From contig JAJPHV010000019.1 of assembly GCA_021325095.1 (NCBI GenBank), positions 1 to 43,953 of the forward strand: a stretch of DNA of 43,953 bases, written 5' to 3'. The notes beneath the pieces were generated by a model that searched no databases, was not told the origin of the DNA, and worked only from the letters and a program-made list of their open reading frames with translations. Shown here one piece after another: positions 7,243-14,893 of the stretch. Numbering within the stretch: position 1 is the first letter of the stretch; each line of letters starts with the position of its first letter. This DNA comes from Chloroflexota bacterium (GTDB taxonomy: Bacteria; Chloroflexota; Anaerolineae; Aggregatilineales; UBA2796). A program made the position numbers and the translations under genes.

Positions 7243-8931
7243 ATGGAATATCACATCACCGATGATCTGGAAAAGCTCAAGGCGGTGCTTCCAGACTACC
7301 TGGTGGATTCGCTAGAGCAAATTGGACGCAAGGATGACCTGTTCGAGGTCATCATGGATCTGGGCCGGGTGCCAACGGCCCGTTACAACGACGGTGAGCG
7401 CGTACTGGACGAACGCGAGATCACCCACAAAGAGTTGCAGTATGTCGTCACCAAAATCGGCGCCTTCGATGCGGATAATCGCGCCGGGCTGGAACGGACA
7501 CTGCACCGTATCTCGGCCATTCGCAACCGTCGCGGCGACATCGTCGGCCTGACGTGCCGCATCGGGCGTGCGGTTTACGGCACTATCGACATTCTGCAAG
7601 ACATCATCGAGTCCGGGCAGAGCGTGTTGATCCTGGGCGCGCCCGGCGTCGGCAAGACAACCATGCTGCGCGAGGCAGCCCGCGTGCTGGCCGAAAACAA
7701 GCGCGTCATCATTGTCGATACCAGCAACGAGATCGGCGGCGATGGCGACGTGCCGCATCCCGCCGTTGGCCGCGCCCGCCGGATGCAGGTCGCACAGCCG
7801 ACCCTTCAGCACGAGGTTATGATCGAGGCGGTGGAGAACCACAACCCCGAAGTGATCGTGATCGACGAGATTGGCCGTGAACTGGAAGCGATGGCGGCGC
7901 GCACAATTGCCGAGCGCGGTGTGCAGTTGATCGGCACAGCGCATGGTCAGACCCTCGATAACCTGCTGCTTAACCCGACTCTCTCCGACCTGATCGGCGG
8001 GATCGAGTCGGTGACGCTCTCCGACGAGGAAGCGCGGCGGCGCGGCACGCAGAAGGTCGTGCTGGAACGCCGCTCGCCGCCGACCTTCGATGTGCTGGTG
8101 GAGCTGCAAAACCGCCATCGTCTGGTCGTCCACGAGGACGTGGCGGCTGCTGTCGATGCGCACCTGCGAGGCCGCCCGCTCCCGGTGGAGATTCGCTATC
8201 GTAACGAGAACGGCGAAATCATCATCGAGACGCAGCACCCGGCCAGCACACTGCCCGGCAATGGACGTCGCCCCGTCAACGGTACGGCTCTGCCCGGTGA
8301 GCGGTTCGGGATACGCCGCGATGAACGCGGCACAGTCGGCAGCGTGGGAAGCAGCACCGTAGAACGGCGTGACTTCGGGCGCAGTACAGCCCCAGGCGGG
8401 CTGGCCGCTGCGACACAGCCTTTTGAACCAGCCACCGAGCCGGGTAAGCCCCTCCAGACGCTGCATGTCTACGCTTACGGCGTGGCGCGCAACCGACTGG
8501 TGCAGGCTGCCAAACGCATGCGGCTGCCGCTCATCGTTGAGGAAGACTTCGCCAGCGCGCAGGCCGTCGTGACACTCAAGAACTACTATCGACGCCGCCC
8601 GAAGTTGATCGTGGATGCGGAGCGACGGGGCACACCGGTGTACGTGCTGCGCGCCAACACCGTCACGCAGATGGAGGACTTCCTGGGGGATGTCTTCCAA
8701 CTGGAGGTGAGCACCGATCACGACCCTTTCGCGGAGGCGGTTCACGAGACCGAAGCGGCTATTGAACGGATCCGCTCCGGGGCGAAGTCCGTGGACTTAA
8801 CGCCTGCCAGTTCGCCCATCCGTCGCATCCAGCACGACATGGCACGCCAGGCAAATCTCGTCTCGCATAGCTATGGCAAGGAACCCCGGCGGCGCGTGCG
8901 CATCTTCCGCGACGAATACACACGGGATTAA
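7243..8931 (+). CDS. SpoIIIAA/Ycf45-type AAA ATPase with C-terminal R3H domain
   Basis: This 562-residue protein has an N-terminal ATPase unit. The Walker A is GAPGVGKTT (132-140), followed by VIIVDTSNEIGGDGD, Walker B VIVIDE (204-209), and a GTAHGQTLDNLLLNPTLSDLIGG segment. This is the pattern of the R3H-ATPase/Ycf45 family, related to the secretion-type ATPases of sporulation protein SpoIIIAA. A long linker (about 320-400) follows, then a small alpha/beta region and a C-terminal R3H domain ending RIQHDMARQANLVSHSYGKEPRRRVRIF, which binds single-stranded nucleic acid in other proteins. Its exact cellular role is not established. It is likely cytoplasmic, and follows the GNAT-like gene in one operon. 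Confidence 0.88.
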   Translation: MEYHITDDLEKLKAVLPDYLVDSLEQIGRKDDLFEVIMDLGRVPTARYNDGERVLDEREITHKELQYVVTKIGAFDADNRAGLERTLHRISAIRNRRGDIVGLTCRIGRAVYGTIDILQDIIESGQSVLILGAPGVGKTTMLREAARVLAENKRVIIVDTSNEIGGDGDVPHPAVGRARRMQVAQPTLQHEVMIEAVENHNPEVIVIDEIGRELEAMAARTIAERGVQLIGTAHGQTLDNLLLNPTLSDLIGGIESVTLSDEEARRRGTQKVVLERRSPPTFDVLVELQNRHRLVVHEDVAAAVDAHLRGRPLPVEIRYRNENGEIIIETQHPASTLPGNGRRPVNGTALPGERFGIRRDERGTVGSVGSSTVERRDFGRSTAPGGLAAATQPFEPATEPGKPLQTLHVYAYGVARNRLVQAAKRMRLPLIVEEDFASAQAVVTLKNYYRRRPKLIVDAERRGTPVYVLRANTVTQMEDFLGDVFQLEVSTDHDPFAEAVHETEAAIERIRSGAKSVDLTPASSPIRRIQHDMARQANLVSHSYGKEPRRRVRIFRDEYTRD

Positions 8932-8938
8932 CCTGTTG

Positions 8939-8982
8939 ACCTCACCCCCTGCCCCCGCTCTGCTTGCGGAGAGGGGGAACCG
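8939..8982 (+). repeat. Dispersed palindromic repeat, copy B (intergenic)
   Basis: CCTCACCCCCTG is followed by an imperfect palindrome, CCCCCGCTCTGC against GCGGAGAGGGGG with two mismatched pairs, just after the R3H ATPase stop. Same layout as copies at 1325-1366 and 39290-39328. It could also act as a weak transcription barrier, but no T-run follows. Confidence 0.65.
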
Positions 8983-9049
8983 GTTAGCACAATGGCCGCA
9001 GGTGGGCTACCTCTTTGCAGACGGTGAGATTCTTTTGGGGGCCTGAAAC

Positions 9050-9670
9050 GTGTTCATCACCTTTGAAGGGCCAGACGGCAGCGGCAAAACGACCCAGATC
9101 AGCTTGCTGGCCGATCTTCTCGCCGGGCGTGGCTACAACGTGCTGAAGCTGCGCGAACCGGGTGGCACAGCCATCGGCAACCAGATTCGCCAGGTGCTGC
9201 ACGATCTGGACAATGTGGAGATGGACGCCCGCGCCGAATTTCTGCTGTATTCGGCCTCGCGCGCGCAGTTGGTCGCGGAGCGCATCCGTCCGCACCTGGC
9301 AGCGGGCGGCATCGTGCTGTGTGATCGCTTTGCCGACAGTTCGCTGGCCTACCAGGGCTATGGGCGTGGCCTCGACCTGAACACCATCCGGCAGATCACG
9401 CAGTTTGCGACGGGCGGCCTGAAGCCTGACTTGACGCTGTACCTGGACATTGACCCGCTGCGCGGCCTGACCCGCCGCAGTGCCAACGGCGAGGAGTGGA
9501 ACCGGATGGACGCGCCACCGCTGGAATTCCACCAGCGCGTCCGCGACGGCTACTACAGCCTGATAGCTGCTGAACCGGCCCGCTGGATCAAGATCGACGC
9601 CGACCAGCCCGTCGAGGACGTACACGCAGCCATTGCCTCGGCTATCGAGCGGCGGCTGCACCTCGTGTGA
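9050..9670 (+). CDS. tmk: Thymidylate kinase
   Basis: This 206-residue enzyme phosphorylates dTMP to dTDP in dTTP synthesis. It has the P-loop FEGPDGSGKTTQ (residues 7-15 for the core), LREPGGTAIGNQIRQVLHD, the catalytic DR motif in LCDRFADSSLAYQGYGRG, and LTLYLDIDP. The length matches the family. The start is GTG, since MFITFEGPDG begins there as in other family members; a G-rich sequence lies upstream but is a weak ribosome binding site. The lid region (TRRSANGEEWNRMD) is present. It follows a repeat element, so it may have its own promoter, not identified. Confidence 0.95.
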   Translation: MFITFEGPDGSGKTTQISLLADLLAGRGYNVLKLREPGGTAIGNQIRQVLHDLDNVEMDARAEFLLYSASRAQLVAERIRPHLAAGGIVLCDRFADSSLAYQGYGRGLDLNTIRQITQFATGGLKPDLTLYLDIDPLRGLTRRSANGEEWNRMDAPPLEFHQRVRDGYYSLIAAEPARWIKIDADQPVEDVHAAIASAIERRLHLV

Positions 9671-9734
9671 ACAACGTGGTTTACCCCACCTCTGACATCT
9701 CTGAACGCCTCTTCACGCTTTGGTAGCAGCGGAG

Positions 9735-11072
9735 CTAATCGTGGAACCAGAAGGTCAGCAGGCGGAACGGCGCGGCCTTAAACTGAATCGCGCCGCGCCG
9801 CTCGATGGCTAACCTGCCACCGGTGGGCGTCTCGTTCAAAGTCACAACATCGACGCTGCTGAAGGCCCGCCAGGGTGTGAGCGTGACCCAGAGCGGTTCG
9901 CTGGACACGTTGTAGCCGCGCACGATCATGCCGCTGCGCTCAGAGTCGTGGGGCAGCTTGGCTGCCGTGATGACGAATTTGTGGTCGGATGAACTGACGA
10001 CGTATTCAATGTACGAACCGTCCGCACGTGTAAGCCCGGACTCCGCGAAAATGGTCTCGGCCAACACCCCATACTGCCTGATGTGGTGACGCCACACATC
10101 TCTGGCGGGTTCATCCAGCGAATGCTGATTCAGTAACACGTCTCGCCACAGCCTTTCCAACAGTCTCTGCGGGCGCTCGATAAAGTGATCGGGGCGTCCT
10201 GCATGTTCTGCCCAAACGCAGAATGGCTCGATCAGGTCAGTCAGCGCGCGCTGGCTGGTATCAATGCTTGATGCGCTTTCGCTGGAAGTATGGACTGGCA
10301 GTGAGTTGGCCCGCGCGTAGGTTTGCAAGGCTTTCGCGTAGGCCGCCAGGGTGCTCTGGAAAATGTCGTCGCGCACTTCGACCCGCGCGGCGGTAACTGC
10401 ATCGGGAATACTTCCTACAGTTTTCCAGCGAAGCGGCAGCAGCAGGTGGCCCGAATCGCAGTACGGCGCCAGTGCTTCTCGCAGGCTTTGAATGGAGGCT
10501 TCGGCAGTGGCAGCCGGGAAACGGCTGGCGATGATTTTCGACCCGTCGTTGCCCTGCCAGATGAACTCAAGCGGTATATTGACGGCATCGCGCGAACCGA
10601 TGACGGCTACGTCGATCCCGAATCCCTTAAGGACCTGCGGCAGCCAGGCGGATGGATCACCGGTATCCGTCACATAGCCGACCAGCATCGGCGGGCCGAA
10701 CACGTGCGCCGTCCGCAGCCCGATCATCAAATTGCGGATGAGCGATTCGGGCAAGCCAGGCGTCAATTCGGGTTGGACAAACCAGGGGCCGACCAGCAGC
10801 TTGCCTTCCCTGACGGCTTCCTCGATCCGCTCGAAGTGCTCCGGGCGGATCGTGAGGTATTCTTCCAGGCGATGTGTTTCATCCAGGGTGAAGTGCTGGA
10901 AACGCGGCTCACTGTCGAACAGTTCCAGCACTTCGTCCATCATGCGGATCAGCCGGAGCTGCCTAGCGGGGAAAGGTTCTCCGCCCTCTGGCCCGCGATC
11001 CGGCACACACACGACGTGCAGGACGTAGCTGGCGCGGCGCAGGCGCGGCATGCCCGCCATCGGAGTGGTCAC
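9735..11072 (-). CDS. GH38-like (alpha-mannosidase N-terminal domain) protein, probably altered active site
   Basis: This 445-residue protein resembles the N-terminal catalytic domain of GH38 alpha-mannosidases. The clearest block is LEEYLTIRPEHFERIEEAVREGKLLVGPWFVQPE, then ESLIRNLMIGLRTAHVFG, then VGYVTDTGDPSAWLPQVLKGFGI. Compared with active enzymes, the zinc-binding HxHxD near the N-terminus reads HVVCVPDRG (His lost, Asp25 kept). The DxFGH nucleophile block reads TDTGDPSA (Asp136 kept, His lost). The remaining GH38 domains are missing; normal members are 800-1000 residues. It starts at a GTG overlapping the stop of the zinc-ribbon gene (GTGA). It may be a binding protein, a pseudoenzyme or an enzyme of altered chemistry. 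Confidence 0.7.
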   Translation of the reverse strand: MTTPMAGMPRLRRASYVLHVVCVPDRGPEGGEPFPARQLRLIRMMDEVLELFDSEPRFQHFTLDETHRLEEYLTIRPEHFERIEEAVREGKLLVGPWFVQPELTPGLPESLIRNLMIGLRTAHVFGPPMLVGYVTDTGDPSAWLPQVLKGFGIDVAVIGSRDAVNIPLEFIWQGNDGSKIIASRFPAATAEASIQSLREALAPYCDSGHLLLPLRWKTVGSIPDAVTAARVEVRDDIFQSTLAAYAKALQTYARANSLPVHTSSESASSIDTSQRALTDLIEPFCVWAEHAGRPDHFIERPQRLLERLWRDVLLNQHSLDEPARDVWRHHIRQYGVLAETIFAESGLTRADGSYIEYVVSSSDHKFVITAAKLPHDSERSGMIVRGYNVSSEPLWVTLTPWRAFSSVDVVTLNETPTGGRLAIERRGAIQFKAAPFRLLTFWFHD

Positions 11073-11293
11073 GACGTGGACGATTCCTCGCTCGTTGAGG
11101 TTTCAGGCGCGGGTTCGATGGGCAATTTTCGCTTAAGCTGCTGAAGCTGAATTTTGATCGGCTTGCGGCACTTTGGACAGTGCATTTCGTAGTGCTTCTG
11201 TCTGGCGGCTTCGGTCTGCTTGACTGCCTCACGCACCTCCTCGGTCTTCAAGTTGATCAGTTGGTGGCAATGAGGGCATTTCGTCGAGTACAT
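11069..11293 (-). CDS. Small zinc-ribbon protein
   Basis: This 74-residue protein has two CxxC pairs, CPHC (6-9) and CPKC (about 39-42), separated by a charged helix. This is the arrangement of a zinc ribbon. The tail after residue 58 is Pro/Ser/Thr/Glu-rich and likely disordered. The ATG at 11293 is preceded by AAAGGAA. It lies 30 bases after the EamA permease and its stop overlaps the start of the GH38-like gene by four bases, so translation of the two is coupled. Function unknown; a metal-binding or protein-interaction adaptor is possible. Confidence 0.75.
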   Translation of the reverse strand: MYSTKCPHCHQLINLKTEEVREAVKQTEAARQKHYEMHCPKCRKPIKIQLQQLKRKLPIEPAPETSTSEESSTS

Positions 11294-11323
11294 GCTGATT
11301 CCTTTCTTCTACCGATAAATCAC

Positions 11324-12337
11324 TTAAGCTGGTGCGGCGGCCTGCGTTCGCTGGCGCGCTACTCTGGCTTCCTCGCGGCTGGCGACAACCAGCGCCAGCA
11401 GGATCAGGGCGCTGCCCACAAGCTGCAAGACTGCCCGCTGCGCCAGCGAAGTTTGCCCGACATCGGCGTTTCCGGCAAGCAGCAGGCTCATCAGTTGCAG
11501 GGCAACGGGCTGTTCGTGCAGGAAGATCGCGGCCAGCAGGGTGCTGCCAATCGGCTCGCCCAGTACCACCAGGCTGACATAGGCCGCCGACAGGTAGCCG
11601 AGCGCATAGTTGTACGATGAATGCCCGATCAACTGCGGGAAGAGCGCCACCAGTGTCATCCAAAAGTAGGCATCTGGTGATAACCCCGTGAAGGGCTGGC
11701 CCGCCAACAGCGCAGCGCCGATCAGCACGATGGCCGCGCTGCCATAGGTCAGCCAGATGTAAGGGATGAGCGACATGCTGCCACGCAGCCGCCGCCCGAT
11801 CATGAAATAGCCTGCTACACCAAACGCCCCTACGAGCGCCAGCGCATTGCCGAGCAGCGGCGCGTTCTGGCGGGCAGCCATCCCGGCATCGCTGGCTGCG
11901 CTGATCAGTACAACGCCCGCGATGGCTGCGATGATTCCGGTCAACGTGACGCGGCTCAACGATTCGCGCAGCAAAAACGGCGAAGCCAGCGCCACCCACA
12001 GCGGATTGGTGGACACCAGCACGACGCTGCTGATCACCGACGTATATTCGAGCGACGTGACCCATGTGCCAAAGTGAATGCCCAGCAGCAGCCCGCTCAA
12101 CAGCCCCAACCCGATCTCGCGGTGCGTCAGGCGCTGCACATCGGCGCGGTAGCGGTTGAGCACGATGGGTGTCAGGATCAGCGCCGCCAGGCCGACCCGC
12201 CACGCCGCGATGACCAGCGACCCGGCGTTTGCCGTCTGTGCCAGCCGGATCATGACCGACGACGACGAGACCGCCAGCAGGCCAACCGCCAGGACGATGT
12301 ACGGACGCCAGGAGGGATTAAGGAGATGCTGAGTCAT
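11324..12337 (-). CDS. EamA-family (DMT superfamily) transporter
   Basis: This 337-residue integral membrane protein has about ten hydrophobic segments in two repeated EamA halves (about 15-150 and 165-310). The first half contains SSSSVMIRLAQTANAGSLVIAAWRVGLAALIL and YTSVISSVVLVSTNPLWVALASPFLLRE; the second ends YVSLVVLGEPIGSTLLAAIFLHEQ. This matches drug/metabolite exporters of the inner membrane. The substrate cannot be inferred. It is the first gene of a three-gene minus-strand unit with the zinc-ribbon and GH38-like genes, divergent from sod across a shared promoter region. Confidence 0.9.
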   Translation of the reverse strand: MTQHLLNPSWRPYIVLAVGLLAVSSSSVMIRLAQTANAGSLVIAAWRVGLAALILTPIVLNRYRADVQRLTHREIGLGLLSGLLLGIHFGTWVTSLEYTSVISSVVLVSTNPLWVALASPFLLRESLSRVTLTGIIAAIAGVVLISAASDAGMAARQNAPLLGNALALVGAFGVAGYFMIGRRLRGSMSLIPYIWLTYGSAAIVLIGAALLAGQPFTGLSPDAYFWMTLVALFPQLIGHSSYNYALGYLSAAYVSLVVLGEPIGSTLLAAIFLHEQPVALQLMSLLLAGNADVGQTSLAQRAVLQLVGSALILLALVVASREEARVARQRTQAAAPA

Positions 12338-12374
12338 GAGCGAACCGATTCCGTGTGATCTTGCGGCGAATTCC

Positions 12375-12403
12375 TTGACAGGCAGCCATCGCTATCCTAA
12401 CAT
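12375..12403 (+). promoter_or_regulatory. Promoter of sodA with overlapping dyad
   Basis: A consensus TTGACA (12375-12380), 17 bases and TAACAT (12398-12403) point at sodA. A dyad, GCTATC (12391-12396) and GATAGC (12405-12410), overlaps the -10 box and could be an operator. A weaker minus-strand promoter (TTGTAT, 17 bases, TAGGAT at plus 12394-12399) overlaps it and would drive the EamA gene. Confidence 0.6.
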
Positions 12404-12481
12404 TGATAGCAATGGGATACAACATGTCCTTCCCTATTTATCCCTCTATGTCTTGCCTGTTGGTATAAGGAGCTAGAGAAG

Positions 12482-13099
12482 ATGCCTAAGTTTGAGCTTC
12501 CGCCTTTGCCTTATGATTATGCTGCGCTTGAACCGCATATTGACACGCAGACGATGCAGATTCACCACGATAAACACCACGGCGCTTACGTCAACAACCT
12601 GAACGCCGCGCTGGAAAACTACCCTGACCTGCAAAACAAGAGTGCCGAAGACCTGATCAAAGACCTGAACGCACTGCCTGAAGCCATCCGCACGGCGGTG
12701 CGCAACAACGGCGGCGGGCACGTCAACCACACCATGTTCTGGCAGATCATGGGGCCGAAGGGTGGCGGCGAACCCACAGGTGACCTGGCCGACGCCATCA
12801 ACAAGACCTTCGGCTCATTCGCCGCCTTCAAGGATGCCGTCAACAAGGCAGGTGCGGGTCGCTTCGGATCGGGCTGGGCGTGGCTGGTGCTGGATTCAGC
12901 AGGCGCGCTCAAAGTAACCTCAACCGCCAACCAGGACAACCCGCTGATGGAGGGCCAGACGCCGATCCTGGGGGTGGATGTGTGGGAACACGCCTACTAC
13001 CTGAAGTACCAGAACCGCCGCGCGGATTACCTGAACGCCTGGTGGAACGTCGTGAACTGGAATGAAGTCGCGCAGCGCTACGCGAAGGCCAGGAAGTAG
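12482..13099 (+). CDS. sodA: Superoxide dismutase, Mn-type of the Fe/Mn family
   Basis: This 205-residue enzyme converts superoxide to hydrogen peroxide and oxygen. Metal ligands are visible: His28 (in [11 protein letters not shown]), His83 (in [11 protein letters not shown]), Asp166 and His170 (in [15 protein letters not shown]). Gln151 in ANQDNPL together with Gly at the position used by Gln in Fe enzymes points to manganese rather than iron. There is no signal peptide, so it is cytoplasmic. The ATG at 12482 has AAGGAGC upstream. It has a strong promoter with a dyad over the -10 box, and a hairpin follows the stop. Confidence 0.96.
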   Translation: MPKFELPPLPYDYAALEPHIDTQTMQIHHDKHHGAYVNNLNAALENYPDLQNKSAEDLIKDLNALPEAIRTAVRNNGGGHVNHTMFWQIMGPKGGGEPTGDLADAINKTFGSFAAFKDAVNKAGAGRFGSGWAWLVLDSAGALKVTSTANQDNPLMEGQTPILGVDVWEHAYYLKYQNRRADYLNAWWNVVNWNEVAQRYAKARK

Positions 13100-13120
13100 T
13101 CTTTGACTTCACCCGGTTTG

Positions 13121-13306
13121 GCCCGGTGCTAAAGCACCGGGCTGAAACAACAAAGCCCGCTGAAGCGGGCTGGGCAGCTACAATGCTGTCCGTACTGGGT
13201 AGAAAAACCTATAAGCACCAGCCTGAATCCACGAGCGCTACTACGGAGCTATAATTCAGCCTCGGAGAGGCTTCGTAATCTCAGCCCTGCGGCTTCAGCC
13301 CAGGGC
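13121..13306. repeat. Cluster of three short palindromes between sodA and the lyase gene
   Basis: Perfect stems: GCCCGGTGC/GCACCGGGC with TAAA loop (13121-13142), and AGCCCGC/GCGGGCT with TGAA loop (13154-13171). An imperfect one, GCCCTG...CAGGGC enclosing GGC-TTCA-GCC, lies at 13284-13306. No T-run follows, so they look like dispersed palindromic repeats rather than ordinary terminators, though the first may protect the sodA mRNA end. A TATAAT at 13250-13255 lies in this gap without a good -35 box. No gene is seen between 13100 and 13354. Confidence 0.6.
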
Positions 13307-13354
13307 GAAAATAACCCTCAAATTCCCCTCGATCACCGCTCAGGAGCGAAAACA

Positions 13355-14770
13355 ATGGCAGAATTCCGTACCGAAAAGGACTCGCTTGGTGAGCTTCAGG
13401 TGCCCGCCAACGCCTACTACGGCGTGCAGACACAGCGCGCCGTGTTGAATTTCCCTATCAGCGGTCAGAAGCCATACCCGGCTTTTATCTGGTCGATGGC
13501 CGCTATCAAGCGCGCTGCCGCCATCGTGAACAGCGATCTGGGCCTGCTGGACAAAAAAATAGCCGATGCGATTGTGCAGGCCGCGACCGAGGTGATGGAA
13601 GGCAGGTGGAATGACCAGTTCGTGGTCGATCCGTTTCAGGCCGGCGCGGGCACAAGCCACAACATGAACACCAACGAGGTGATCGCCAACCGCGCTAACG
13701 AAATCCTCGGCTGCAAGCTGACCGACAAAGACAAGCCGGTACGTTCCAACGATCACGTCAATATGGCCCAGAGCACCAACGACACCATCCCGACGGCCAT
13801 CCGCCTGGGGGCGCTGTGGCGGCTCAATGAACTGGTTGAGACGCTGAACCGGCTGGCTGAAGCGCTGGAAACGAAAGCAAAGGAATTTGATCCCATCGTC
13901 AAGAGTGGGCGCACGCATTTGCAGGACGCCGTTCCAGTGCGGCTCGGCCAGGAGTTCGGCGGCTACGCGAAGGCCGTCCGGCGCAACGTCGAGAAAATCC
14001 TGGTGGCGGCGGAAGGGCTGAAACGGCTTGGCATCGGCGGTACGGCCACCGGGACGGGCCTGAACGCCCACCCCGAATATCATGGGCGGATGGTGCGCGA
14101 ACTGGGCAAGTACTTGAACATGCAGCTTTACGAGAGCGACAACCTGTTTGAGTCGATGAACAGTATGCAGGACCCGGTGTTCTTCTCCGGTGCGATCCGC
14201 TCGCTGGCCCAGGACCTGATCCGCATCGCCAACGATCTCCGGCTGTTGAGCAGCGGTCCCTCGACGGGCCTGGACGAGATTCGGCTGCCAGCCGTGCAGC
14301 CCGGCTCGTCGATCATGCCCGGCAAGGTCAACCCGGTGCTGGCCGAAATGCTGGACATGGCGATGTTCTACGTGCTCGGCCAGGATACGACGATCACGCT
14401 GGCGGCACAGGCCGGGCAGCTTGAACTGAACGTGATGATGCCGATCATCGCCCACTGTCTGTTCCAGGAGATGCATGTGACGATTGGCGCCGTCAAGGCG
14501 TTCACCGACAAATGCGTGGTCGGCTTGAAGGCCAACCGCGAAAAGGCCGAGGGCTGGTTGGCGAAAAATGCGATCATTGCGACGGCGCTCAACCCGATCA
14601 TCGGCTACCAGAAGGGCGCGGAGGTGGTCAAGAAGGCGATGGCCGAGAACCGCAGCATCCGCGAGATCGTGGTCGAACTCGGCTACATGACCGACGCCGA
14701 AGCGGCCAAGGCGCTCGACCCGGCCAAGATGACCGAGGGCGGCATCATGGATATACCAGCGGGGGGGTAG
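13355..14770 (+). CDS. fumC: Class II fumarate hydratase (fumarase/aspartase superfamily)
   Basis: This 471-residue lyase most likely hydrates fumarate to malate reversibly in the TCA cycle. Seen: AGAGTSHNMNTNEVIANRA, KSGRTHLQDAVPVRLGQEF with the fumarase-type GRTHLQDA, and the catalytic loop GSSIMPGKVNP (317-327) with the fumarase Gly rather than the Ala of aspartases. However, DTTITLAAQAGQLELNVM and the C-terminal NREKAEGW and VVELGYMTDAEA segments are more like aspartate ammonia-lyase. The balance favours fumarase, but substrate is not certain. The ATG is preceded by CAGGAG. It follows sodA and a palindrome cluster. Confidence 0.82.
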   Translation: MAEFRTEKDSLGELQVPANAYYGVQTQRAVLNFPISGQKPYPAFIWSMAAIKRAAAIVNSDLGLLDKKIADAIVQAATEVMEGRWNDQFVVDPFQAGAGTSHNMNTNEVIANRANEILGCKLTDKDKPVRSNDHVNMAQSTNDTIPTAIRLGALWRLNELVETLNRLAEALETKAKEFDPIVKSGRTHLQDAVPVRLGQEFGGYAKAVRRNVEKILVAAEGLKRLGIGGTATGTGLNAHPEYHGRMVRELGKYLNMQLYESDNLFESMNSMQDPVFFSGAIRSLAQDLIRIANDLRLLSSGPSTGLDEIRLPAVQPGSSIMPGKVNPVLAEMLDMAMFYVLGQDTTITLAAQAGQLELNVMMPIIAHCLFQEMHVTIGAVKAFTDKCVVGLKANREKAEGWLAKNAIIATALNPIIGYQKGAEVVKKAMAENRSIREIVVELGYMTDAEAAKALDPAKMTEGGIMDIPAGG

Positions 14771-14893
14771 CACCTGTCGCCCGTCCAGCTAAACGACGGA
14801 TAAGGCCCCTGGCTGCCCACTGGCAACATCCAGTGCATCGGGCAAATGAAGAAAGTCGCTACGGGCGGACTCGTCCATGGCCTGTTTCTTCGC

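Noticed and set aside
7312..8745. Long open frame opposite the R3H ATPase (about 477 codons)
   Set aside because: Same reason: shadow of a well-supported gene.
11229..12203. Arg/Ala-rich open frame overlapping the EamA permease in another frame
   Set aside because: No domain, biased composition, conflicts with a clear ten-segment transporter.
13250..13255. TATAAT upstream of the fumarase gene
   Set aside because: No -35 box at 16-18 bases and no TG extension, so it was not called a promoter.
13340..14773. Long open frame opposite the fumarase gene (about 477 codons)
   Set aside because: Composition is His/Gln/Arg-rich without family motifs; it mirrors the codon pattern of the real gene.
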